In this document: positions 49,114 to 56,482 of the stretch, in pieces
Layout: each line of letters starts with the position of its first letter
Position numbering within the stretch: the stretch's first letter is position 1
DNA from: Actinobacteria bacterium HGW-Actinobacteria-1
GTDB taxonomy: Bacteria; Actinomycetota; Coriobacteriia; Anaerosomatales; Anaerosomataceae
Direction of reading: 5' to 3'
DNA length: 64,000 nucleotides
Assembly: GCA_002841355.1 (NCBI GenBank)
Contig: PHFB01000010.1
Location: 1 to 64,000, forward strand
The notes under the pieces: model-generated
What the model was told of the DNA's origin: nothing
What the model saw: only the letters and a program-made list of their open reading frames with translations
Database searches by the model: none
Made by a program: the position numbers and the translations under genes

Positions 49114-49554
49114 ATGCGTTTGGGGTCGGATGGTGGCTCGATGGCCACGTACGCGGACGGGGATGTCATCTTCGCCGAAGGCGATGATGGGCTCTACCTG
49201 TACATCATCATCAGCGGTGCCGTGCTCATCCGGAAGGAGGGCGACATCGTCGCCACGGTCGTTGCGGAGCTTGCACCCGGCGAGATGTTCGGGGAGTCGG
49301 CGATCATCGAGCAGCGCCCGCGTTCGGCAACGGCTGTCGCTCTCGGCGACACCGAGCTTGCCTGCTACGATCGCGAATCGTTCCTCGCAGCGCTTGCCGA
49401 CGATCCCGAGCTGGCGCTACGGGCGATGTCGGCGCTTATCGAGCGCCTGAGGGTCACGACCGGGCGGCTTCAGCATCTTGCAACGCAGCACGTGCTCGAT
49501 CGCGCGGAAATGGCGCTCACTGAGCGAGCTATACTTGAGAGCGAGCTCTCCTGA
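49114..49554 (+). CDS. Stand-alone cyclic-nucleotide-binding domain protein
   Basis: A 146-residue protein made of one cNMP-binding fold: YADGDVIFAEGDDGLYLYIIISGAVLI, then the phosphate-binding cassette GEMFGESAIIEQRPRSATAVA. The Arg of RSA and Glu of FGES needed for cAMP-type ligands are present. There is no helix-turn-helix; the C-terminus is only helices (ALIERLRVTTGRLQHLA). It is therefore a sensor or effector subunit rather than a CRP-type regulator. Start ATG 49114; an internal ATG at 49141 is possible. Confidence 0.82.
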   Translation: MRLGSDGGSMATYADGDVIFAEGDDGLYLYIIISGAVLIRKEGDIVATVVAELAPGEMFGESAIIEQRPRSATAVALGDTELACYDRESFLAALADDPELALRAMSALIERLRVTTGRLQHLATQHVLDRAEMALTERAILESELS

Positions 49555-49643
49555 GCCGATATAGGAGATAGTGGGGTTCCAAGCGGTATGGAAGTTGCTC
49601 TTCCATCTGCGACCGGTAGTACGTTTGCATCAGGGGGTACCAC

Positions 49644-50360
49644 GTGAATGAGGTCTGGAGCAAAGCGGACCTGCACATACACTCGAACCACAGTGATGGT
49701 CTTGCGAAGATTCCTGAGATCATGGAGTACGTCGCTACCAAGACGGATATCTCTGTCATCGCGATCACGGATCACAACACCATCGAAGGCGCGCTCTTCG
49801 CGCAGTCGTTGCAGGAGATGTATGGCATAGAGGTCGTAGTCGGCGAGGAGATCTCGTCGAAGTCCGGGCACATCATCGGCTTGTGGCTGCAGGAGGCGAT
49901 TCCGCCGAACCTGTCTGCCGCGGAGACCGTGTCCCGCATCAATGAGCAGGGCGGCATCGCCGTCATCGCGCATCCTTTCGCGAACCGCGCATTCGGGCCT
50001 TTCGGCCTCGAGAGCGTGGGGCAGGCGATCTACGACGTCGCATTCCATGCGCTTGAGGTATACAACTCGTCGCCTTACCTCATCTACGCGAACAGGCTTG
50101 CGGCCAAGGCGTTCGCAGGCGGTCAGGGGGTTGCGGCAACCGGCGGCTCGGATGCGCACGTCCTGAAAGCTGTCGGCAAAGGGTACACGCTCTTCCGCGG
50201 TAGGACGGCTGCCGATCTGCGACTCAGCATCGAGAATCTCGAGACTCGCGCAGAGGCTGCTCGCGGTGGGCTGTCTGTCGCGCTCAGATATGCGTTTCGC
50301 TATCCGCAGATCCGGCGGCTGCAGGCGTGGAACTGGGAGCGCTGCAAGGCCACCAAGTAG
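49644..50360 (+). CDS. PHP-domain metal-dependent phosphoesterase
   Basis: A 238-residue PHP domain protein with the metal motifs in order: DLHIHSNHSDG, AITDHNTIEG, GEEISSKSGHIIGL, IAHPF and GGSDAHV. This set matches YciV/TrpH-like phosphoesterases acting on small phosphorylated nucleotides. ATG 49644 follows CAGGGGG. A small hairpin (49588-49606, ATGGAAG/CTTCCAT) lies in the upstream gap, and a TATACT at 49530-49535 inside the previous gene may be its -10. The last 30 residues are basic. Confidence 0.9.
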   Translation: MNEVWSKADLHIHSNHSDGLAKIPEIMEYVATKTDISVIAITDHNTIEGALFAQSLQEMYGIEVVVGEEISSKSGHIIGLWLQEAIPPNLSAAETVSRINEQGGIAVIAHPFANRAFGPFGLESVGQAIYDVAFHALEVYNSSPYLIYANRLAAKAFAGGQGVAATGGSDAHVLKAVGKGYTLFRGRTAADLRLSIENLETRAEAARGGLSVALRYAFRYPQIRRLQAWNWERCKATK

Positions 50361-50363
50361 GCG

Positions 50364-51584
50364 CTACGGTTCCAGCAGCTGAAGCGAGGCGCGGATGGCG
50401 TCTGCTGTTGCCCGCACCATCGCGCGATCGTCTCCCCACGGTGTCATCGTTACGACGCGAACATCATCGCCGAGCCTCGCGGAATCGACCGCGTGCTTGA
50501 GATCGAGCGCGCTCGCCAGTGTGATGTGCGGCAGGGTCGCCGGCGCGATGATGATTCGACGACAGCCCAGCGCCGCAAGATGACGGGTCGTTTCCGTCAC
50601 GTCGGGCGTCTCCCATTCGAGCCATCCGATTCGGATGTTCGATTCCCGGATCCCGCGTTCAACAAGCATGAGTCGCACGCGCTGGTTGAAGTAGTTCTCG
50701 TGCTCAAGCCAGCCGCCTTCGGCCTCTGACCACGCCGGGGGCTCGCCTTCGCCGACCAGCACAACGCCGACATCATCCAACGTTGCACTGTTCGTCAATT
50801 CGATGATGCGGTCCACAAGCCGAGAGGCGAGCACATCGGATCGCCAGATGCTGGGCGCACGCACGAGTCGGATGCCTACTGAATCTGCGGCCCGCTGCGC
50901 TTCGTGCAATGGCTCAAGCGACCGAAACGAGTCGTCCGGTCCAACGGTCACCAGCACTGCATCGCGATGCCCCATCTGGCCCAGTTCGTCGATGACTTCC
51001 GCCAGGCTCGGCGATCCGTCGCACCACGCGATCGCGACATTGCTGATCAGCCCGTCAAGTTCCCTGGTGGCTTCTTCCGCAACTGCGGATGTCGTGGCGC
51101 GTGCGGGGTTGTACCCGCCCAGCGCGTGGTAGCGGGTCTTCTCGCTCAGGAATACGAATGGCAGCGTGCTTGCGGGCAGTCTAAGCGCGCCACTTGTCAC
51201 GAGGCGCTCGATCACGCGTGCGGTGGAGGCGATTCTGTACCGGGGCGCCTCGGCACAGGAGAGGATGGCCACCGCGGGCCTATCTGGGTGTATCGCGGAG
51301 GTGGCCGATTCGAGGTGTCGTTGCCGAGGAATCGCATGCGGGAGTGCTGCGGCCGCGCTCCAGTATCCGCCCGCGACGCCTGCTGCGACGAAGAATATCG
51401 CCAAGCCGATAGCCTCGGCGTTCGTGGATCGGGCTATTGCCGAGAACATCCGAATCACCAACACCACGCCGCCGCTCATTCCCGCCACCGCGATGAACAG
51501 GCTGCGCCGTGGGGCGACGAGGGCACCGACGAGGCATGCCCCGAACGCGATGCTTCCAGCGAGCAATCCCAGCCACGGCGCCAC
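50364..51584 (-). CDS. Membrane-tethered ferrochelatase-like protein
   Basis: A 406-residue protein with three N-terminal transmembrane helices (within the first ~85 residues) and a soluble part that follows the two-lobe ferrochelatase/CbiX plan. YHALGGYNPARATTSAVAEE resembles the HemH Y-x-x-IGG-x-SP region. GEGEPPAWSEAEGGWLEHENYFNQRVRLML resembles the HGLP...Y..Q region, and the PATLPHITLASALDL strand resembles the C-terminal end. The catalytic HG histidine of HemH is replaced by GEGEPP. A chelatase role is therefore uncertain. GTG 51584 has AGAGGA upstream; GTG 51599 is an alternative. Confidence 0.65.
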   Translation of the reverse strand: MAPWLGLLAGSIAFGACLVGALVAPRRSLFIAVAGMSGGVVLVIRMFSAIARSTNAEAIGLAIFFVAAGVAGGYWSAAAALPHAIPRQRHLESATSAIHPDRPAVAILSCAEAPRYRIASTARVIERLVTSGALRLPASTLPFVFLSEKTRYHALGGYNPARATTSAVAEEATRELDGLISNVAIAWCDGSPSLAEVIDELGQMGHRDAVLVTVGPDDSFRSLEPLHEAQRAADSVGIRLVRAPSIWRSDVLASRLVDRIIELTNSATLDDVGVVLVGEGEPPAWSEAEGGWLEHENYFNQRVRLMLVERGIRESNIRIGWLEWETPDVTETTRHLAALGCRRIIIAPATLPHITLASALDLKHAVDSARLGDDVRVVTMTPWGDDRAMVRATADAIRASLQLLEP

Positions 51585-51651
51585 GAACGTTCCTCTCACT
51601 GCAGACGACCGTTCGACAATAGCGGCACACGTGGGGGAATCGCAAATCGTC

Positions 51652-51681
51652 TTGCATGAGAAATACCCCATGGGGTATACT
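51652..51681 (+). promoter_or_regulatory. CsoR/CstR-type operator and promoter of thioredoxin
   Basis: The perfect palindrome ATACCCCATGGGGTAT (51663-51678) lies between TTGCAT (-35, 51652-51657) and TATACT (-10, 51676-51681; 18-bp spacer), overlapping the -10. It matches the TACCCC...GGGGTA operators of CsoR-family repressors and two further copies in this window. Confidence 0.8.
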
Positions 51682-51713
51682 ACTCGTGTAGTCACCCGAA
51701 CAAGGAGTCGAAC

Positions 51714-52034
51714 ATGAGCGCAGGTGTGAAGGAAATAGCGGAGTCGGAGTTCCAGGCCGAGGTACTCGAATCTGCCGAGCCGGTTGTCGTTGACTTCTGG
51801 GCGCCCTGGTGCGGCCCGTGCCGCATGGTTGGACCCGAGATCGAGAAGCTTGCCGCACGTACCGATGGTGTCAAGTTCGTGAAGGTCAACGTCGACGAGA
51901 GCCGTGAAGTCGCGGTTCGCTATGGTGTCATGAGCATCCCGACGATCGCCAAGTTCGAGAGTGGTACTCTGGTTTCGCAGGTTGTAGGTGCTCGCAGCGC
52001 GGACGCGCTCGGCCGCGAGTTCGGTCTGGTCTGA
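51714..52034 (+). CDS. trxA: Thioredoxin
   Basis: A 106-residue cytoplasmic thioredoxin with VVDFWAPWCGPCRMVGPE (active Cys33 and Cys36), buried Asp27 and the cis-proline in MSIPTIAKF. AAGGAG sits before ATG 51714. Its promoter carries a CsoR-type operator, unlike a housekeeping trx, so it may act in persulfide, thiol or metal stress. FmdB starts 7 bp after its stop. Confidence 0.95.
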   Translation: MSAGVKEIAESEFQAEVLESAEPVVVDFWAPWCGPCRMVGPEIEKLAARTDGVKFVKVNVDESREVAVRYGVMSIPTIAKFESGTLVSQVVGARSADALGREFGLV

Positions 52035-52041
52035 CGCTGCC

Positions 52042-52236
52042 GTGCCAACGTATGAACTGAAATGTGTCGATTGTGGGAGCCGCTTCGAGCGATTCCTGAT
52101 GCGCTTGCTCCGCGAGACGGACAAAGTATGTCCCGTTTGCGGCTCGCAGAACGTGTCAGCGGGCGTGGGGGGCGGTATCCTTGGAAAGAAGTCGAATACG
52201 GGTGCATCGTGTGGCCCGGTCGGAGGTTTCGGCTGA
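52042..52236 (+). CDS. FmdB-family zinc-ribbon protein
   Basis: A 64-residue protein opening with VPTYELKCVDCGSRFERFL, the FmdB-type regulatory zinc ribbon, with the second pair CPVCGS. The tail is Gly-rich. FmdB members were first linked to formamidase/amide control, but most have no known role. GTG 52042 is in the thioredoxin operon. It is a small gene easily missed. Confidence 0.8.
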   Translation: MPTYELKCVDCGSRFERFLMRLLRETDKVCPVCGSQNVSAGVGGGILGKKSNTGASCGPVGGFG

Positions 52237-52282
52237 GGATGATGGACCGGCCCGGCGGGTCGGATCACTCGGACGGTGGCGG

Positions 52283-52654
52283 ATGGACTTTTCGTACAAA
52301 CGATTCTGCCAGATGACCTTTGTAGATGCGGTTGAAGCCGTGGAGCGCTGCGTGCGCTCTCACGGCTTCATCGTTGAACGGGCCCATGACCTTCAGGCGA
52401 CGCTTGCATCCAAGGGATTCGAGATCCAGCCGCTACGTATCTACGAGCTTCAATTCGCCAGCGATGAGCCGCCGTTCACCGGCGTCGACGGGGAATTCAG
52501 GCGCTGCCGAGTGCAAGTGTACGTCGAGGGGGATGCCGTGTTCGTCTCGGCGATCAGGTCGACCGTGCTTATGGATGCCGAGGACGACTCACTGGCGTGC
52601 TTCGAGGAGATCGAGCACAGGGTCGCAGAGCTCGTGGATGAGATCGCAGGGTAG
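52283..52654 (+). CDS. DUF302-like protein
   Basis: A 123-residue soluble protein resembling DUF302: an N-terminal FVDAVEAVERCVRSHGFIVERAHDLQATLASKGF, then a beta strand IYELQFAS and an acidic helical end. The family has been linked to sulfur and thiol chemistry by context only. ATG 52283 starts 46 bp after FmdB, probably in the same transcript from the thioredoxin promoter. It ends 4 bp from the convergent CsoR-family gene. Confidence 0.7.
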   Translation: MDFSYKRFCQMTFVDAVEAVERCVRSHGFIVERAHDLQATLASKGFEIQPLRIYELQFASDEPPFTGVDGEFRRCRVQVYVEGDAVFVSAIRSTVLMDAEDDSLACFEEIEHRVAELVDEIAG

Positions 52655-52658
52655 GGTC

Positions 52659-52961
52659 TTACTGGACGCAGCTGGAGTACTTGAGGAAGACCTTGATTGC
52701 CTCGTCGATGAGCTCATCGCGAGTCTTGTCGCCATCTTCCACCAGGCACGTCTTCATCGAGTACCCGATGATGTGAAGTCCAACCTGGTTCAGCGCTGAC
52801 TTCGCGGCCATTATCTGAGTCAGAACGGCTTCGCAGTCCTTGCCGGACTCGATCATCGTCTGAAGTCCGCGAACCTGTCCCTCAAGGCGCTTGAGCCTGT
52901 TCACGATCTTGCGGCGCTCTTCTTCGTTGCCGATCGATTCGCTAAGTGATGTCTCGTTCAA
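52659..52961 (-). CDS. CsoR/CstR-family (DUF156) repressor, persulfide-sensor-like
   Basis: A 100-residue all-helical tetrameric repressor: RLKRLEGQVRGLQTMIESGKDCEAV, with IMAAKSALNQVGLHIIGYSMKTCL. The two conserved cysteines are Cys43 and Cys72. The copper-binding His of CsoR (four residues before the second Cys) is Ser68 here. Copper CsoR needs Cys-His-Cys, while CstR uses only the two cysteines to form di- or trisulfide bridges with persulfide, so the residues favour a CstR-like sensor. A third Cys98 is near the end. Its own start lies by a perfect operator (53018-53034), implying autoregulation. Confidence 0.85.
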   Translation of the reverse strand: MNETSLSESIGNEEERRKIVNRLKRLEGQVRGLQTMIESGKDCEAVLTQIMAAKSALNQVGLHIIGYSMKTCLVEDGDKTRDELIDEAIKVFLKYSSCVQ

Positions 52962-53017
52962 GGTGACTCCCTTGCGTAAGGAGTTGGTTGCCCTACAATG
53001 ATTAGGTTTGAGTCACT

Positions 53018-53034
53018 ATACCCCCAGGGGGTAT
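53018..53034. promoter_or_regulatory. Shared operator for divergent csoR-like and CDF genes
   Basis: ATACCCCCAGGGGGTAT is an exact 8+1+8 palindrome. Leftward it lies between TTGCCC and TATAGT (18 bp apart); rightward between TTGAGT (53008-53013) and TATGCG (53032-53037), again 18 bp. One bound repressor would block both promoters. Confidence 0.85.
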
Positions 53035-53058
53035 GCGGGGGCAAGCTGAGGGGTGCGC

Positions 53059-54000
53059 ATGGGCTACACCAAGTCGCGAACCGGACCTGACGGTTCTCGG
53101 GCAACCGAAATCAAGCGAGTCCTCTGGATCATCCTTGGGCTCAACCTTCTCGTCGCGTGCGCGAAGCTTGCATATGGGCTGATCTCCCGTTCGGTCGGCA
53201 TGACCGCGGACGGGTTTCACTCGATGTTCGATGGAACCTCGAACGTGATCGGTCTCCTCGGCATGGGCATCGCTGCCAGACCGGCCGATGATGATCACCC
53301 GTACGGGCACTCCAAGTACGAGACGTTCGCGTCCGTGGTGATCGGCGCGATGCTACTTCTAGCGGCGTGGCGCGTCGGTACGTCCGCGTTCGACCGCCTG
53401 ATGAATCCCGGAGTGCCCGCGGACGTCAACTGGATCTCGTTCGCCGTCATGCTCGGCACGCTGTGTATCAACATCTTCGTGACGCGCTACGAGCGCAGAG
53501 TCGGCGAGCGACTCGGCAGCGAGATCCTGGTCGCAGATGCCAGCCATACGGGCAGCGACGTGCTTGTCAGCATCGGCGTCATCATCGGACTGATCGCCGT
53601 CAAGCTCGGCTTCCCGATCGCCGACCCTATCGTCGGTCTGGTCGTCGCCGGCTTCATCCTGGTGGCGGCGGTCCGCGTCTTTCGCTCGGCGAACGAGACG
53701 CTATCCGACAGAGCCCGCATCGCACCGGAGGAGATTCGCGGTGTCGCGTTGTCGGTACCTGGCGTGCTCGGCTGCCACGAGGTGCGAACGCGTGGCCCTC
53801 TTGCTGAGGTGTACGTGGACCTACACATCCAAGTCGATGCCTCGGTCAGCGTTGCCGAGGGGCACGCGATCGCCGAGCGGGTGGAGAAGACCATCTGCGA
53901 AAGCCTCGGCCAAGTGACGGACGTCATCGCACACCTCGAGCCGCTGGATGAGTATCAGAAGAGCAAGACGGCCATGCAGGACGCAGAAGGCGCGGTCTGA
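53059..54000 (+). CDS. Cation diffusion facilitator (zinc-type)
   Basis: A 313-residue CDF exporter with six transmembrane helices and a C-terminal cytoplasmic ferredoxin-like domain (residues ~215-295, VPGVLGCHEVRTRGPLAEVYVDLHIQV). The transport site is HSMFD in helix 2 and HTGSD in helix 5, an HxxxD-HxxxD pair typical of zinc or cobalt members. ATG 53059 was chosen because GAGGGG ends 5 bp before it; GTG 53053 overlaps this site. Its promoter is the shared CsoR-type operator. Confidence 0.9.
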   Translation: MGYTKSRTGPDGSRATEIKRVLWIILGLNLLVACAKLAYGLISRSVGMTADGFHSMFDGTSNVIGLLGMGIAARPADDDHPYGHSKYETFASVVIGAMLLLAAWRVGTSAFDRLMNPGVPADVNWISFAVMLGTLCINIFVTRYERRVGERLGSEILVADASHTGSDVLVSIGVIIGLIAVKLGFPIADPIVGLVVAGFILVAAVRVFRSANETLSDRARIAPEEIRGVALSVPGVLGCHEVRTRGPLAEVYVDLHIQVDASVSVAEGHAIAERVEKTICESLGQVTDVIAHLEPLDEYQKSKTAMQDAEGAV

Positions 54001-54003
54001 CGG

Positions 54004-54984
54004 ATGGAGCCGTCGAGCGCAGAGCGCGACCGAACTGATCGCGCGATGGGCTACGGACTTGCCGGCCTGGCTGCCGCGTGCTGGGCGACCGGAGGGTTGG
54101 CCGCCAAGTGGCTGTTCACGCCACTGAATGCCGAGACGGCCGGCTGGCCGTTCCCGCCGCTTGGAATCGCGATCGACCCGGTGATGCTGTCGGCATGCAG
54201 GGCGCTGCTCGCGTTCGGCATGCTGTTCACGTATCTCGTGATCGCTCGTCGGGATGCCTTGCGGGTGAGGGGCAAAGACCTGCCGTTCCTGATGTTCTTC
54301 GGCGTCGTCGGCCTCGCGCTCGTTCACTTCACATACTTCAAGACGATATCCCTGACGAATGTGGCGACGGCCATACTGCTCGAGTACCTGGCGCCCGTGC
54401 TTGTGCTCGCGTTCTCCGTGACGGTCCTGCGCGATCGGCTGACGTGGTCATTGCCCGTATCGGTCACCATGTCCGTCACAGGATGTGCGCTCGTCGTAGG
54501 GGCGGTCGGCGGCTCGGGACTCAAGGTTTCGACAGCGGGCCTTATGTGGGGATTGAGTTCAGCTGTCTTCTTCGCCGGCTACACGCTTATGGGTCGCTGG
54601 GCTGCCCACAAGTTCTCCTCCTGGACGCTCCTCACCTACGGGCTTGGTGCGGCAACGCTCTTCTGGTTCGTCGTCCTCGGCGGTCCAGCGCCCGTCTTCG
54701 CGGCGCTTGGAAATCCCCGAACGCTGGCCGCGGTGACGTTCATCGCATTCACCAGTACGGTTGTGCCGTTTGGCGCATTCCTGAAGGCGCTGCGGCATAT
54801 CCGTGCCACTGAGGCCTCCGTCACTGCAACCCTCGAACCGGTGTTGGCCGCGGTGCTTGCCTGGCTCCTCTTCAGGGAATCGCTCGGGACCGCACAGATG
54901 CTCGGCGGCCTTCTCGTGATAGGCGCCATCGTGGTTTCCCAGATGCGCACGACGGTCGCCTCAGAGCTGCCTCCCGCGGCCTAG
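54004..54984 (+). CDS. EamA-family drug/metabolite transporter
   Basis: A 326-residue protein with ten transmembrane helices in two EamA repeats. The first repeat has TNVATAILLEYLAPVLVLAFSV, the second RATEASVTATLEPVLAAVLAWLLFRESL, the two classic end-of-repeat motifs. Substrate not readable. It starts 3 bp after the CDF gene and so is likely under the same operator. The rpoN promoter elements lie just past its stop. Confidence 0.9.
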   Translation: MEPSSAERDRTDRAMGYGLAGLAAACWATGGLAAKWLFTPLNAETAGWPFPPLGIAIDPVMLSACRALLAFGMLFTYLVIARRDALRVRGKDLPFLMFFGVVGLALVHFTYFKTISLTNVATAILLEYLAPVLVLAFSVTVLRDRLTWSLPVSVTMSVTGCALVVGAVGGSGLKVSTAGLMWGLSSAVFFAGYTLMGRWAAHKFSSWTLLTYGLGAATLFWFVVLGGPAPVFAALGNPRTLAAVTFIAFTSTVVPFGAFLKALRHIRATEASVTATLEPVLAAVLAWLLFRESLGTAQMLGGLLVIGAIVVSQMRTTVASELPPAA

Positions 54985-54991
54985 GATCAAC

Positions 54992-55007
54992 TGGTACGAA
55001 CCTTGTT
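54992..55007 (+). promoter_or_regulatory. Degenerate sigma-54 element upstream of rpoN
   Basis: TGGTACGAACCTTGTT matches the TGGCACG-N4-TTGCW consensus except T for C at position 4 and GT for the essential GC at -12. It lies 34 bp upstream of a better element and shares CTGGTACG with it. It may be a weak promoter or a sigma-54 holding site. Confidence 0.35.
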
Positions 55008-55025
55008 TTCGTGGGAATATGCTTC

Positions 55026-55041
55026 TGGTACGTAGTTTGCT
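55026..55041 (+). promoter_or_regulatory. Sigma-54 (-24/-12) promoter of rpoN
   Basis: TGGTACGTAGTTTGCT fits TGGCACG-N4-TTGCW at every defined position but one (T for C). The GG and GC dinucleotides have the correct spacing. It would start transcription about 35 nt before the rpoN ATG. Confidence 0.65.
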
Positions 55042-55087
55042 AAGGGCGGCGCTCCTTGGCAGCACAGTGTGCGTGCCGGAGGCGATA

Positions 55088-56482
55088 ATGGAACTCACTC
55101 AACGGCCGGAACTCAGGCAAAAGGTCACCCTCTCGCCCCAGGTGTATCAGGGGCTTACGATTCTTGCGATGCCCGTCGTGGAGCTTCAGTCGCTCATCGA
55201 GACCGAGCTGCTCGAGAATCCGGTACTCGAACTCGAGGAAGACGAGCTCGAGCCCGCTGAGGAGAGCGACGACCGGACTGAGGATATCGAGGAAGAACGC
55301 GCGTGGGATGACTGGCTCGATCAATACGACGATCTTGAGAGTCTCGATTCCAGCGCACCGCGTGATCCCAACCAGGAGGAAGTGAACTCCGACGAATTCG
55401 TCGGAGGCGTGCAGACCTTCGACGACTACCTCCTGGACCAGCTTGGGATGATGGACGTCTCCGATGACGTGGCGCGCGCGGCGCGTGCAATCATCGGGAC
55501 GCTCGATGATGACGGTCTGTTCGTCGGCACGTGCGCGGAGATAGCGGCAATCGCAGGGGTCTCAACCTCGATCGCCGAGCAGGCCCTCGCGGTTGTCCAG
55601 CAGCTTGACCCTCCCGGTGTGGGTGCTCGCAGCGTCCGCGAGGCGCTGAAGATACAAGCCGCATTCCTTGGCATCGACTCGCCGCTGGTGGTCGCGCTGA
55701 TCGAGCGGCATCTTGACGCGGTGGCTTCGAGTCACACCAGGAAGATCGCCCGCATCGAGCGTGTCTCGGAGGACGAGGTACGCGAGGCGGTCGAGCTGCT
55801 CAAGCAGCTGAATCCCAGACCTGCCGGGTCGTTCTCGCCGGGCCAGGCGCCGTCGTACGTGGTGCCCGACCTCACGCTGCGCCGATTTGGCGACGAATGG
55901 CTGATCATCCCGAACAACGAGGCGGTCCCCACGCTCAAGGTGAGCCCGAAGTATCGCCAGATGCTTCGCTCTCAGTCGAAGGTGGATGACGAGACTCGCA
56001 AGTACCTGAAGGACAAGATCCGCTCGGCGGAATCGTTCTTGCGCAATGTCGATCGGCGTCGCGATACGGTCAGCCGTATCGCCGAGATAATCCTTGAGAC
56101 GCAACGAGACTTCTTCGAGGATGGCAAGGGCGATATGCGACCGCTCCGGCTTGAGGATGTCTCATCCGAGATCGGCGTGCACCTGAGCACTGTGAGCCGG
56201 GGGGTCACCGGCAAGTACATGGCCACCCCGTACGGCTTGTTCGAGCTAAAGCATTTCTTCTCGGGCGGCTACAGGACATCGAGTGGCATGGACGTGGCGG
56301 CAACCACCGTCAAGCGCCGGATCCGTGAGCTCCTGGATGCAGAGGATGCCGCGAGACCGCTGTCGGACCAGAAGCTTGCCGAGGCGCTCTCTGCGGAAGG
56401 GGTCGACGTCGCGCGGCGCACAGTCGCCAAGTACCGTGAGGAGATCGGCATCGAGCCATCTTGGGCGAGGAAACGTCGATGA
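55088..56482 (+). CDS. rpoN: RNA polymerase sigma-54 factor
   Basis: Alternative sigma factor that needs an AAA+ activator to open promoters. Region I (MELTQRPELRQKVTLSPQVYQGLTILAMPVVELQSLIETELLENP) is Gln/Leu-rich, followed by an acidic stretch, the core-binding domain, the HTH (LEDVSSEIGVHLSTVSRGVTGKYM) and the RpoN box ARRTVAKYRE at residues 442-451. 464 residues. ATG 55088 has GGAGG upstream. Its TGA overlaps the next ATG, forming a three-gene operon with the kinase and activator. Confidence 0.97.
   Translation: MELTQRPELRQKVTLSPQVYQGLTILAMPVVELQSLIETELLENPVLELEEDELEPAEESDDRTEDIEEERAWDDWLDQYDDLESLDSSAPRDPNQEEVNSDEFVGGVQTFDDYLLDQLGMMDVSDDVARAARAIIGTLDDDGLFVGTCAEIAAIAGVSTSIAEQALAVVQQLDPPGVGARSVREALKIQAAFLGIDSPLVVALIERHLDAVASSHTRKIARIERVSEDEVREAVELLKQLNPRPAGSFSPGQAPSYVVPDLTLRRFGDEWLIIPNNEAVPTLKVSPKYRQMLRSQSKVDDETRKYLKDKIRSAESFLRNVDRRRDTVSRIAEIILETQRDFFEDGKGDMRPLRLEDVSSEIGVHLSTVSRGVTGKYMATPYGLFELKHFFSGGYRTSSGMDVAATTVKRRIRELLDAEDAARPLSDQKLAEALSAEGVDVARRTVAKYREEIGIEPSWARKRR

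Noticed and set aside
51585-52268. N-terminal extension of the ferrochelatase-like protein across the thioredoxin gene
   Set aside because: It runs antisense to thioredoxin and its promoter; a GTG with AGAGGA upstream at 51584 gives a sensible membrane N-terminus.
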